Shown piece after piece: positions 34,436-45,436 of a stretch of DNA of 64,000 bases. Both the position numbers and the translations under genes were made by a program. The DNA is from Periplaneta americana. Taxonomy: Eukaryota; Arthropoda; Insecta; Blattodea; Blattidae. Location of the stretch: the NCBI RefSeq assembly GCF_040183065.1, contig NC_091120.1, positions 74,936,708 to 75,000,707 of the forward strand, written 5' to 3'. Every line of letters begins with the position of its first letter. Position 1 is the stretch's first letter. The notes below the pieces were generated by a model, which saw only the letters and a list, made by a program, of their open reading frames with translations, ran no database searches and was not told where the DNA came from.

Positions 34436-35365
34436 GAGGAAACTCAAGAGGTGGAACTGAGAGGATTCAATCCGGCATCGGGATGGGAATCCGGTGCCGG
34501 AGAGAATTTTTCTCCGTTCCATTCATCTTTCATCATATGATGACGCAGAATTTCTGCACGGAAATATCATATGTACTTCGGTATATCATAATAATATATG
34601 ATATGCGAAAAATAATCACTTAGTAATTTAAGACGGCGCTTATTCTGTCGGATCCCGGCCACTTAGTCACTCATAACGAATGCACCTATGCACATGTGTG
34701 GACATTGTGCCACTGTCAAACATCTATGACGGCGTGCATGAGGGTAGACCACTAGAGGGAAACCAAGAGGTGGAACTGAGAGGATTCAATCCGGTATCGG
34801 GATGGGAATCCGGTGTGTCCTAGTGGATAGAGCGTCAGCACGTAGAACTGAAAACCCTGGTCCAATCCCGGTGCCGGAGAGAATTTTTCTCCGTTCCATT
34901 CATCCTTCATCATATAATGACGCAGAATTTCTGCACGGAAATATCATATGTACTTCGGTATATCATAATAATATATGATATGCGGAAAATAATCACTTAG
35001 TAATTTAAGACGGCGCTTATTCCGTCGGATCCCGGCCACTTAGTCACTCATAACGAGTGCACCTCTGCACATGTGTGGACATTGTGCCACTGTCATACAT
35101 CTATGACGCAGTGCATGAGGGTAGACCACTAGAGGGAAACCAAGAGGTGGTACTGAGATAATTCAATCCAGCATCGGGATGGGAATCCGGTGTGGCGTAT
35201 GGATAGAGCGTCAACACGTAGAGCTGAAAACCCGGGTTCAAATCCCGGTGCCAGAGAGAATTTTTCTCCGTTCCACTCATCCTTCATCATATGATGACGC
35301 AGAATTTCTGCACGGAAATATCATATGTACTTTGGTACATCATAATAATATATCTAGTGCACTTT
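34433..35365 (+). mobile_element. head-to-tail trimer of SINE family 2
   Basis: Three direct copies start at 34433, 34752 and about 35129 (ctagagg.aac.caagaggtgg). The spacings are 319 and 377 bp; the 58-bp difference is the tRNA-like head (ggatagagcgtcagcacgtag through the B box), missing from unit 1 and present in units 2 and 3. All units share ccggagagaatttttctcc, gacgcagaatttctgcacgg and catatgtacttcggta or a close variant. Unit 3 stops early, near 35365. The single copy at 13929-14233 shows the normal monomer. Confidence 0.88.
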
Positions 35366-36165
35366 TTAAAATACATAGATGTGTTTTATCATTGTTCTTG
35401 ACGTGTGAGATTTGTTAATGGAAGCTCGGAACCGAGTTATCAACGAGTCACATGGGCAATGATTATCACTCTATGATAGTATTGCATTGTATCGCACCAC
35501 ACTGTCAATACCAAATATTATGCACAGTTTTCAATAGGTATTTCATTACCCTACGTATTTTTTTTTCGGTTCACTGTTTTGGATGAATCACACCTCGATT
35601 TATTAAACTCGTATAGAACATTTATTATTTTTTATTCACGAAATGAAAAGGGTGGGATGAAACGGCAGGGGGAAGTAAGTTAGTGATATGAATGCTTATA
35701 TTATATGACGTAATATCCAACAAGGAACATCCTGAACTACAGTCGCGTACTCATATAGAGCTTGCATATTACGAAATGTTATCAGTTCCGAATACGTTTT
35801 GAACTCGCTCTGAATTGTATGTAGGAGCAAACTTGTTTTTGTCGACTGTGTGATGTGATGCTAATATAACTTAGCGCAATACCATTGAGCAAACAATTTC
35901 AGCAAGGTCAAGACATCATAAAGAAAACCAAGCGAGTCTTGACCAAACCCGTGATCAAAAGAAAGCGAAAACAAGTTGCAAACAAGAGTGTTAGCTTCAA
36001 GCCATTCAGACCACTGACGTGTCTCAATTGTGACCACTTCATTAATGTTTCATGCAAATATGCCGAACCCGAAAGCGCCGACGTGTCTTCGCACAATAAA
36101 TTGTAAGCCTATCTCATTGAGATAGGTTATTCCAGCTGAAAATGATTGTGAAATATCATACAGAA
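35366..36165. other. unassigned sequence
   Basis: The open frame 35885-36106 encodes a basic 73-residue peptide without recognisable domain or splice context. Not called. Confidence 0.4.
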
Positions 36166-36174
36166 AAAGAATCA

Positions 36175-36330
36175 GTTAGCCATGTCTGTGAGTCCATCCA
36201 GGCGGCCCGCGTTTAAACCCCGCCAGGTCGTGATGGACTTTTTAGGGTTGACAAAGCAGACCTTGCAAAGGTGCTTTTCGTCGAGGAAATCACGTTTCCC
36301 TCGTAACACTTTGAACCTTCTTTTTATTTC
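36175..36330 (+). mobile_element. possible SINE head
   Basis: tgagtccatccaggcgg and cgcgtttaaaccccgcc are placed like degenerate A and B boxes, and the body ttgacaaagcag..cttgcaaagg is short. Weak. Confidence 0.35.
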
Positions 36331-36593
36331 ATTTATCATCTGCAATAGTTAAAAGCAGGCTACGGTGGAGTGATGAAGATAATACGGGTTCCCGTTACTG
36401 ATACAGTAAATGCTTATCAGGTACTAGTCTATAGATGGGACTAGCTTGGTCTTGGCTGAGACATGATGGTCCACCTGTCAGCATCGGATACATAAATGCC
36501 ACCCAGGCCACATGTCGGATTTGGATTATCAACACATGTAATGTGTCACAAAGAACATTGCTCTAATAAATATTTATAAACTACTGCAAGTAA

Positions 36594-36594
36594 C

Positions 36595-36636
<42 letters not shown>
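36594..36636. repeat. (AAT)n microsatellite
   Basis: About 14 units immediately before the Talua-like SINE. Confidence 0.9.
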
Positions 36637-36647
36637 GAGTTTTTAAT

Positions 36648-36872
36648 GGTGTCGGCCTCGGTAGCGTAGTCGGTATAGCGCTGGCCTTCTGTGCTCGAGG
36701 TTGTGGGTTCGATTCCGGTCCAGGTCGAAAGCATTTAAATGTGCTTAAATGCGACAGGTCGTGTCAGTAGATTTACTGGCATGTTAAATAACTCCTGCGG
36801 GACAAAATTCCGGCACATCGGCGATATAATCTCGGCAGTTGCGAGCGTCGTTAAATAAAACATAATATTTAA
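36648..36872 (+). mobile_element. Talua-like tRNA-derived SINE
   Basis: tcggtagcgtagtcggtata (A box), gttgtgggttcgattccgg (B box), then the body aaatgtgcttaaatgcgacagg, actggcatgttaaa, ctcctgcgggacaaaattcc, gttgcgagcgtcgttaaata. As I recall it, the body matches the Talua SINE described in termites. This is a main clue to a cockroach/termite origin. The tail runs into the TA repeat. Confidence 0.75.
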
Positions 36873-36873
36873 C

Positions 36874-36874
<1 letters not shown>

Positions 36875-36908
<34 letters not shown>
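36875..36908. repeat. (TA)n tail
   Basis: About 17 TA units directly after the SINE. Confidence 0.95.
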
Positions 36909-36909
<1 letters not shown>

Positions 36910-36910
<1 letters not shown>

Positions 36911-37995
36911 TTGTAAGAATTATTATTATTATTTACATTCGCCAATAGTAAGTATTGCGGTTTATCAAGTGATAAATAGGCATATAGTGCATGCATTTTA
37001 TCTTTCCACGCTCGCAGATGTAGAGCAGACGCGACAGTGCGCTGCGAACCAGCCAACATGTGAGCATGGAAAAATAAAATGTATGAGTTTTATTTTATTT
37101 TGCACATTTAATAATAATTCTCATTTATTATGATTCTTTACAAATTTACTTGTTATATTCTAAATCCTGGTATTCTTGGGTAATGTATAGGTATGTATGT
37201 ATGTTCATCATCATCATCATCATCATCATCTTCATCCTAGCATATGGCTGCTGGCCTTCTTGTTTCCCTTTCTGTAGATAGATTTTCTTATAGGTTTTCG
37301 TATTAATTATATTTAAGGACACAATAATTGTTTTTCTCAATAAGAAGTCGATGTTTGATGCCAAGGAGAGGTTACGAGATAGAAAAAAGACATGCGATTC
37401 AGATTTTTCTTGTTATTTTTATAAAATAATTACTGCATACTGTTTCACAGGGATATTTAATAAAAAGTTTGAGATAGCCAAGAAAAGACCTTTCGATTCA
37501 TTCGGAAGGCTACATTCGTGTCATCGTCACAAGTTCTAGTTTCATTACCCACCAATATTCTCGCTAGGTGGAGGAGTCATAACCATTATGTTGGCAGATA
37601 TAGCAGGGTTGTGATCGTGAGAGAGGGGTAGAATAGGCAGCTCTCCGTACGTATATTAGTAAGCAGGATTCGAACCTCGTTGCTGGCAGCAGTCGTCCTT
37701 CTTGTGAGCATGATTCCCTCAAGAATTATGTAATACAGGTAAGTGCATTAGATTTCTTCAATGTATTTTAATTACATGAAAGAAAGTAACATTGATTGTT
37801 AAATTAGTGAAGATGTTTAATTTCAAGGAGACGCTTCATGTAACCATACTGGCAAACAAGCACTCTCTTATCTTCAGTACAACCAAAAAGCATTTCATTC
37901 GAAATAGTTGTACTTACTCCCAATAAGCGTTATCTATTTGTAATGGCATAATTGTAAAAACGTTATTAATACACACGTGTAGCTATTGTCTCCCT
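36910..37995. other. unassigned sequence with a short (ATC)n repeat
   Basis: (ATC)n at 37205-37231. At 37660-37690 gcaggattcgaacctcgttgc could be a degenerate SINE B box on the minus strand. Otherwise nothing recognised. Confidence 0.35.
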
Positions 37996-37996
37996 A

Positions 37997-38503
37997 CTGT
38001 TCTCCAACCAGGAGATCAACCGTGAAAGGAATGTGCTTACTATTGCGTCATCTATTGGAGCGAAGTAGATAGATAATATTATCGTTATAACGTCAGTTTG
38101 AAAAACATGCGCTCTTCTGCATATGTTATTTCCTGTATGGAGAGATTAAAAGACCAGGGGCCGTATTCATAGACATTCTTAGCGCTGGCTTTCGGTGGAT
38201 GATCAGCGAACTAACGTTTTTCGTATTCATAAAACAGTGTTAGCTATATGATATGATATGAATCCTGTTTAGCACGCTCGTAGCGCGGGCTAGCGAAATG
38301 TCTATGAATAGCACCCCAGGACATTAACTAGTGTAGTATAAATATGTGTGTAACAATGTTATTGTTTGTGCTGTGAGAGCGAGTCAATAGAGATACGAGT
38401 ACCCACGTGTGTGACCTTATGACATCTTATGGGATCAACATTCATTCACAGCATTACCCGCTGCGTTTCATTCCGCAAAGACTTTCTCGTGGTTGGAGCA
38501 CAG
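37997..38503 (-). mobile_element. TA-flanked MITE, CTGTNCTCCAACCA family, copy 2 (inverted, interrupted)
   Basis: Same family as 25121-25472 but opposite orientation. Ends CTGTTCTCCAACCAGGAGA and, reversed, CTGTGCTCCAACCACGAGA; TA flanks at 37995-37996 and 38504-38505. 507 bp including a 161-bp nested MITE; 346 bp without it, against 352 bp for copy 1. Confidence 0.85.
38157..38317. mobile_element. short MITE nested in copy 2
   Basis: 161 bp. Ends GGGGCCGTATTCATAGACAT and, reversed, GGGGTGCTATTCATAGACAT. It is absent from the same position of copy 1, which proves insertion. The inner part contains agcgctggct and tagcgcgggctagcg, also partly inverted. The target duplication is obscured by the G/C run at the junctions. 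Confidence 0.8.
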
Positions 38504-38729
38504 TACATCTGTACAATTTTGCTTTTTCTATGTTGTCTCAAGTGATGACCCAAAGCCATACTAGTAGCCTATATTACATAATGCCAACTCGGTGGTGGAA
38601 GAATGTTGTTAAGCTCAAATTGTGATAACTTTTGATTTACTTTGTTAACTGTATTTACAGACTGCGTGACATGTGTCTAAAGTTATTTATTTACGACATA
38701 ATAAAAACAAATAGGCCTATAATTTATAG

Positions 38730-38835
38730 AAAGCCCGGTGCCTTGTTGGTAGGGCAAATACCTGAGGACAGGCAGGTCTCAGCTTCAATCCAGGCTAGAT
38801 ACGGCGTAATGGATGGGTCTATAAGAGGAAAGAGT
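38730..38835 (+). mobile_element. SINE-like tRNA head
   Basis: gtgccttgttggtagggc resembles an A box; gcttcaatccaggc is a degenerate B box. It is similar in layout to the SINE head at 19287 (ggtagagc..gaggacaggcagg against acggacaggaagg). Fragment. Confidence 0.5.
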
Positions 38836-39670
38836 TTATGTTGACAATTCTTTCTCGTACGTACCTTCGTAGAATGGGTATAATTTCACATTTGCTTAAA
38901 GCATATTCACCTAGTAATAGGTGACGCAATGAATGCATTATGATCATTCAGTCGTGGAAACATACTCGTAGAATCCAGTAACTCAATTCTAACGCGCTGT
39001 ACAAAGATTGGGCCTGTGTGTAGAAAGAGAGAGAATGTCCAATTCACCATTCAGTAGTAGACTTAGAGCCAGTTGTATAATTAATAGTTAATAGAGAACA
39101 GGCAATGAAATTAACCTTCAACTAAGCTGAACTTAAATTTGGTTGCATTATAAACAGTAACACAGAATCATTTCTTCTTGGTTTAAAATCAAACCTAGCC
39201 TAATTGGTGATTTTCCACTGCTTAAGGTGGCTCAACTTAGTTCAACAAAGGCCAAATAGTTCTTTGTGAAAATAAATACTGTTCTTTCAAGTAGAACAGT
39301 GAGTGAAATGTATTTTAATTGCTTTCAGATGAAGATATTGTAATTATTACGCACAATCTGTTCCTGACCCAAGATCAGCTCTTTATTCTTTCTCCTCCAT
39401 AGCATCAGCACTTAGTTTCTGGAACTCCTTACCCAGTTACCCAGTTCCTTCAGGAACTGTTGAACAATTTTATTTCAGAATTTAAAGAGAAACTATCGAA
39501 ATATATACGTAAAATAGGTAGTTATAACTTAAAATTTAAGGATTATTATGATGGTTTTACTTTTGATATTAATTATATTTTGAAATTATTAATTTATTTA
39601 TATACTATTGTATTCTTGTGTTCCTGGTTGAATGGAAGAGAAGACGTGATGACCTTAACTACGTCAGAAT
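38836..39670. other. unassigned sequence
   Basis: 39372-39500 (+) contains LSVSGTPYPVTQF-like words, faintly like the SWNSLP region of a LINE tail, but too short to call. Confidence 0.3.
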
Positions 39671-39675
39671 AAATA

Positions 39676-40300
39676 AATGAGTGAATGAAAGAATCAACAA
39701 ACTGAATAAGTAAATGAATAAACTGAACGAGTAAACGAATAAATTGAACGAGTAAATGAATAAACTGAACGAGTAAGTGAATAAACTGAACGAGCAAATG
39801 AATAAACTGAACGAGTAAATGAATAAACTGAACGAGTAAACGAATAAACTGAACGAGTAAATGAATAAACTGAACGAGTAAACGAATAAACTGAACGAGT
39901 AAACGAATAAGCTGAACGAGTCAACGAATAAACTGAACGAGTCAACGAATAAACTGAACGAGTAAACGAATAAACTGAACGAGTAAACGAATAAACTGAA
40001 CGAGTAAACGAATAAACTGAACGAGTAAACGAATAAACTGAACGAGTAAACGAATAAACTGAACGAGTAAATGAATAAACTGAACGAGTAAACGAATAAA
40101 CTGAACGAGTAAACGAATAAACTGAAAGAGTAAATGTGTAACTTTAACGAGTAAATGAGTAACCTTAACGAGAAAACGAGTAAATGAATAAACTTAACGA
40201 ATAAATGAATAAACTGAACGAATAAATTAAGAAATACCTGAATAAACTGATTAAGTAAAGTGAACGAATAAACGAATAAATAAACTGAACCAATAAACAA
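39676..40300. repeat. 21-bp minisatellite
   Basis: About 29 copies of gaacgagtaaacgaataaact with a/g and c/t variants. The 21-bp period is a multiple of three, so stop-free frames run through it on the minus strand: 213 codons reading FVYSFSL repeats, and another reading TRSVYSF repeats. Both are products of the repeat period and not evidence of a gene. Confidence 0.9.
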
Positions 40301-41230
40301 AATGACAGAATAAATATTCGAATAATTAAATGAATAAAAGTACTATAATGTATTGTTGTGTATGTTGAGTTATGGATTGTTAATTACAGCTCTCATGTTC
40401 CTTTGTGTTTTATAACAGAACTTATTTCAGTTCTCTTGAATTATTAGATTAGTGAAATCATAGTCAACAGCAATTTCGTTTTCAACACTCCACCTTTTGT
40501 TTGATAGAAAGTATTTCTTTATTCTCTAAAACTGATTTATGTTCGAGAATAATTTCAATCATTATCTCTCTCAATTTTTAACATTGGCTGCACACACTTT
40601 CTTCTTCTTTTTCCTTCTTCTTCTTCTTCTTCTTCTTCTTCTGTTCTCCCATAAGTATTTTGTTGGTTACTCGTATTATCAAGCAGACAATTGAATATCG
40701 AATAGCGTATTGTAAACTACTCTCATTTAATACGATTTTCTCTCGTATGTCGCAATGTTGCCAAATATATTTCTGTTATCTTAGCTCAGAACTAAACCAA
40801 GTTCATAAGTATAATTTGAGTTCATAAAATATAAATAGAAATATAACTCGGTTAATTTTCTGATAAGTTAACTCCATTTGACAATGTTATGCTAGCGAGC
40901 CTTACTGGCTGAAGCGCGAAGGCACCTGCAACAAAATATTTGTATTTTGTCAAGACACACGCGATTTGCAGTATGGGAACAACGTTTCTGTGGAGAGGGT
41001 AGGAGTAGAAGGGAAGGTCGGGCGTGTGTATACAGAGTTCAAGGCAAAGAGTAACTCATTCCCCTATAATTCGTAAGTAGACTCATCCGATCTCGTACGC
41101 AGCTCTGTAGAAGAGTGGGGGAATGTCTTGACAAAATGCATGAGCTGTAGCTTACAGTTCTCTACATAAATATTTCGGTGTTCTATTGGGGATGTTTAAT
41201 AAAGAATTGGCCCCGCGTCTTAAACTCTGA
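40301..41230. other. unassigned sequence with (TTC)n
   Basis: (TTC)n at 40602-40642. No other feature. Confidence 0.4.
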
Positions 41231-41234
41231 ATGC

Positions 41235-42075
41235 ATTTTTAAGAGGAGAGGACGATATTTTTTTGGCGAAAAATGAGTAAATTTTCGAATTTTTTTCTTT
41301 AGAATACTCTGTTATATGTGTGGAATGGATTGCATAACATTTTGTGGGTATTTGTGTCCTTAGCGGATGTTGAGACGCCATTTTTAAACTTCCTGCGTTA
41401 TGAATTTTTAAATCACACGTCCTCTTTTATTGTTGTTTCCGGTAAATTAAATTTTCAAAAAAAAAAAATCTTTAAAATACTCTTTCATATGTGTGGAATG
41501 CATTGCATAACATTTTGTGGGAATTTGTGCCCTTATCGGATGCTGAGGCGCCATTTTTAAGCTTCCTGCGCTATGGATTCTTAAATCACACGCCCCCTTT
41601 ATCGTTGTTTCCGGTAACTTCATTTTTTTGCTACATTGCCAGACAAAAATGGATACAATTTTTTAACTACTAAAGATACATGCATGAAATTTAGAACAAA
41701 CATTCTTTAGACTATTAGGAAACTTTCCTCTGTAACAGAATTTTGTTAATTGATTTCATTTTTAAAATATGCCCGTTTGTTTGCGAAAAAGGAAATAAAA
41801 AAAGTGTTATTAAATTTTAATTGTTTATTTTACAAACGTAGGGAAATTTGTAGAGCATGCTTTTGCAAGTACATTGCAAAAAACTTTTTGAATCTGTCTT
41901 TAAAAATGGTTCAGATATATCTCTTTTAGTAAAATCATGCATTGGGTATATTTTTTCAAATCTGGGCCCCAAATTTTGAGTCGCTACAGCTATGAACTCT
42001 CTACATACAAAAAATTAATATATTACACCAAATAGGAAAAAAAAATTAAAAATACCATCCTCTCCCCTTAAAAGC
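41235..42075. mobile_element. 840-bp inverted-repeat element containing a 173-bp tandem duplication
   Basis: Left end ttttTAAGAGGAGAGGACGA and right end, reversed, ttttTAAGGGGAGAGGATGG; poly-A/T rich inner borders. Inside, tatgtgtggaatg at 41315 recurs at 41488, both followed by cattttgtggg, gatg.tgag.cgcc and tttccggtaa. The paired frames of 60-80 codons are shadows of this duplication. No transposase. Confidence 0.6.
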
Positions 42076-42199
42076 AATGATATCCCCTTACATGCCCCGA
42101 ATAGCCCTTAGGCTGGCGGAATGTTAAGGCTCCCACCTCACGACAGATAATCGGCACTGAGAAGAAGTAGGAATGTTGGTCATACAATCTTTGCTCCCA

Positions 42200-42469
42200 G
42201 AGAGAAACCTGGAGCTACTAGAGTAGTACAGACGGTAGGCGCGTTTGCTTGCTGATCCGAACCTGCGCTCAGCATGTTCGATTCTCGCTTGGGCTGATTA
42301 CCTAGTTAGGTTTTTTTTTTTTCGAGATTTCCTCAATCGTAAGGTGAATGTTAGATAATCTTTGACGAGTCCTTGGCCTCATCTTTCAAAATATTATCTC
42401 GCTATCACCAATTCTGTTGACACTATTAACTTAATAGTTGCTACAACATCGTTAAATAACCAACTAAAA
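42200..42469 (+). mobile_element. tRNA-derived SINE (family 5), copy 1
   Basis: agtagtacagacggtaggcgc (A-box region), catgttcgattctcgc (B box), a T-run, then ctcaatcgtaaggtgaatgtt and aaaatattatctcgc, ending cgttaaataaccaact. The same body occurs at 60445-60655. Confidence 0.65.
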
Positions 42470-42560
42470 ACGTGGAGCTCATTTCTGCTACAGCCTGTTT
42501 AGGCCCCCAAGTCTCAGAGCCATAGTGCAGGTGAAACAATGATATAAATGAAGAAAAATG
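42470..42560 (-). pseudogene. LINE scrap
   Basis: Minus-strand frame FHLHYGSETWGPKQAVAEM resembles the LYG.ETW motif of LINE reverse transcriptases. Very short. Confidence 0.35.
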
Positions 42561-42895
42561 CATGATCTCATCCAAAATGAAACTCACGACTTTTCGGCTT
42601 ATAGCGTAATGCTTAATCGCGACATTACCGTGCGACCAGACTATATCTGTAGTACTATTAAGGGCAATATAGGCCTGTTTGTTGATTTTTGTAAACATAC
42701 AATATTTATTTAAAAGGTAGTATATTTTTTGGTTTGTGTGCTACACTACATTAAAACGCGCACAGTGTAAATTGAACCATGGAATCGTTAAGTTTAAAAT
42801 GTATCACGGACGAATGAAACTACGAAACATAGCCCCTATATTAGTGATCAGAAGAAAATGGCTGTCAGAAATATCAATAGCAACAGCGACCGTGA

Positions 42896-42968
<73 letters not shown>
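42896..42968. repeat. (TTA)n(TCA)n compound microsatellite
   Basis: About 15 TTA units then 9 TCA units, directly 5' of LINE copy C. Confidence 0.95.
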
Positions 42969-42969
<1 letters not shown>

Positions 42970-43400
42970 TTTTATTATTGGAGATTTATCCTTCGAAGTG
43001 GTGGAAAAATTCAAACAGTAACAACAGTAACACATATAAATGACACTCGGGAGGAAATTAAACGCAGAATAAATATGGGAAATGCGTGTTATTATTCGGT
43101 TGAGAAGCTTTTGTCATTGTAGTCTGCTGTCAAAATATCTGAAAGTTAGAATTTATAACACAGTTATATTACCGTTTGTTCTGTTTGGTTGTGAAACTTG
43201 GACGCTCGCTTTGAGAGAGGAACAGAGATTAAGGGTGTTTGAGAATAAGGTTCTTAGGAAAATATTTGGGGCTAAAAGGAATGAAGTTACAGAAGAATGG
43301 AGAAAGTTACAAAACGTAGAACTGAACGCATTGTATTCTTCCCCTGATATAATTAGGAACATTAAATCCAGACGTTTGAAATGGGCAGGGCATGTAGCAC

Positions 43401-43469
<69 letters not shown>

Positions 43470-43897
43470 GTTTTATTTTCCCTGGCAGAGTTAAGGCCAT
43501 CAGGCCTTTTCTTCCACTCAACCAGGATCAAATCACATACAGAAAAAATACATACCGGTATACAAATATGAACTTAAAAATAATAATAAACATAATTAAG
43601 TAGAAAAGAGAGATTGAATACATATACACAATCAGTATTAACTTTGAAATAACAATAATAAAAAATATATATGTAATAAAAAAAAGAGACTGAATACATA
43701 ATCACAAACAGAAAAATAGATTCTAGTATACAAGTATTAAGTTAAAAGAAAAAAAAAAGAATTAGTACATATGAATATAATCTCACAACTAAAGGAATAG
43801 TACAATTAGTATGATCAGCACAGCACGTGTTACATTGAGACAATGACAATTACCTAGTGTTAATGGAGAAATAAAGTAATGACTGTGTAAAATAATG

Positions 43898-43948
<51 letters not shown>

Positions 43949-44515
43949 AATTATACCTAAAAACTAGTTCTGTGCATTTAAAATATTTCTAAACAACCTA
44001 ATTTTAAACAACTGGGGACTAAGACTACCCCTGATTTCCAGCGGCAGCGAATTCCATGAGCGGGCCATGGCTATTGAGAAAGAACTTGAGTAGAGAGATG
44101 TCTGATGACGTGGTATTGATAGCAATAGATTGTGCTGTGAACGTATATTACGATTATGATGTGAAGCTAGGAGAGTAAACCGAGAGGCAAGGTAGTTGGG
44201 TGTGGAATCATGTATAATTCGATATAGCAGGCAAAGAGAATGTACTAATCGTCGATCTTGCAAGCGGAGCCAGGAGAGTCGTAGAAAATATTCCGATATA
44301 TGATCATGTCGGCGGACGAATGCAGAAATGCATATAGAATATTAGTTGGGAGACCGGAGGGAAATACACCTTTGGGGAGGCCGAGACGTATATGGGAGGA
44401 TATTAAAATGGATTTGAGGGAGATGGGATATGATGATAGAGAGTGGATTAATCTTGCATAGGATAGGGACCGATGGCAATGAACTTTCGGGTTACTTAAA
44501 AGCCATTTGTAAGTA
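42970..44515 (+). pseudogene. LINE 3' fragment, copy C, split by a second LINE
   Basis: 42978-43400 carries [16 protein letters not shown] (frameshift), KYLKVRIYNTVILP, LFGCETWTL and RRLKWAGH. The remainder resumes at about 44304 with gcagaaatgcatatag, GRP.G, the RPR..W region and the shared end ttaaaagccatttgtaagtaagt. The gap corresponds to one point in copy A (about 5842) and contains an inverted LINE with a TTA tail. It is also deleted near the 3' end (gaccgatgg joined to caatgaac). Confidence 0.85.
43401..44303 (-). mobile_element. CR1/Jockey-type LINE 3' end inserted into copy C
   Basis: Minus-strand ORF 44263-43964 gives LVHSLCLLYRIIHD, PNYLASRF, ARSWNSLPLEIRG and LFKIRLFRNI, the usual C-terminal tail of Jockey/CR1-like ORF2. 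A 3' UTR with an AAT microsatellite (43898-43943) follows, then gaaaaggcctgatggcctta and ctctgccagggaaaataaaa, then the terminal (ATT)n tail at 43401-43469. 5' truncated. CATGT occurs at both junctions (43391 and about 44305) and may be part of the target duplication. Confidence 0.8.
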
Positions 44516-44518
44516 AGT

Positions 44519-44519
44519 T

Positions 44520-44576
<57 letters not shown>
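44519..44576. repeat. (TTA)n microsatellite
   Basis: About 19 units directly following the 3' end of LINE copy C. Confidence 0.95.
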
Positions 44577-44578
<2 letters not shown>

Positions 44579-44579
44579 A

Positions 44580-45425
44580 ATGTTTAAACTGTAATAATTT
44601 CCGCACGGAGCTGTTCTTTTCCTTGCTGAGGTACAAACTGCTAACGTGGAGTGTCGTTATTATCTTTCCTAGTGACATTAACTTAGGCCAGTACTACCTA
44701 CTTATTTACTCTTGTAAGATAACGTTGTACATTGTTCTCTGGCACAAGGTTATCAAATTATACGGAGCTACTTGTATACTATTTATGAAATAAGGTTCAT
44801 TGAAACAGCCATAATTTATTCCACATCATACATTGAACTTCACGGTCGCTGTTGCTATTGCTATTTCTGCGAAGCCATTTTCTACTGACCAGTAATGTAT
44901 GTTTCATATTTTCATTCTCCCCTGATTCGTGAAATTTGCTTTAACTATAAACAAGTAAGACTCTAATGAAATCGCCCTTAATCCTCGTTCACATAAATTT
45001 ATTCTATTTATGAAATCATTTGCATATAGTTCATAGTGAAACGACACATGAAATGGTATCTGTTACGATGAAATATGCTAAGTACACTTCGACTGATTTC
45101 CACTGCCTTGGACTTATGTCAACAGCACTAAAACGTCGAATCACTTGCTTCTCCTGATACAGGTCTGCTACGGACACGTTTGCATGCTGTCAAGGCCCAT
45201 TCGCAATGAAAATTTAAAGTAAACACAACGTAAACATAAAAGCTAGATGCTGTGTAATATAATGGAACTGTTCACAACTGAACACGTAAATATGAACATA
45301 AACGTTCAATTAAACGTTGACATTGAAGTTTGCAAGTTTCAAGCTTTTACGGTTATGCAAAACTTAAAAAATCAGCCAACCAGAACGCACTGCTGTTGTT
45401 CACAGTTGCACAATGGCGTCGATAA
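44580..45425. other. unassigned sequence
   Basis: No recognisable feature. Confidence 0.35.
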
Positions 45426-45436
45426 GTTGCGATTTA

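Noticed and set aside
35885..36106. 73-codon basic ORF (KKTKRVLTKPVIKRKRKQ)
   Set aside because: No recognisable domain, no splice or promoter context, and an equally long frame on the other strand.
39659..40300. 213-codon minus-strand ORF of repeated FVYSFSL
   Set aside because: It is produced by a 21-bp minisatellite whose period is divisible by three; parallel frames are also open, and there is no start context or domain.
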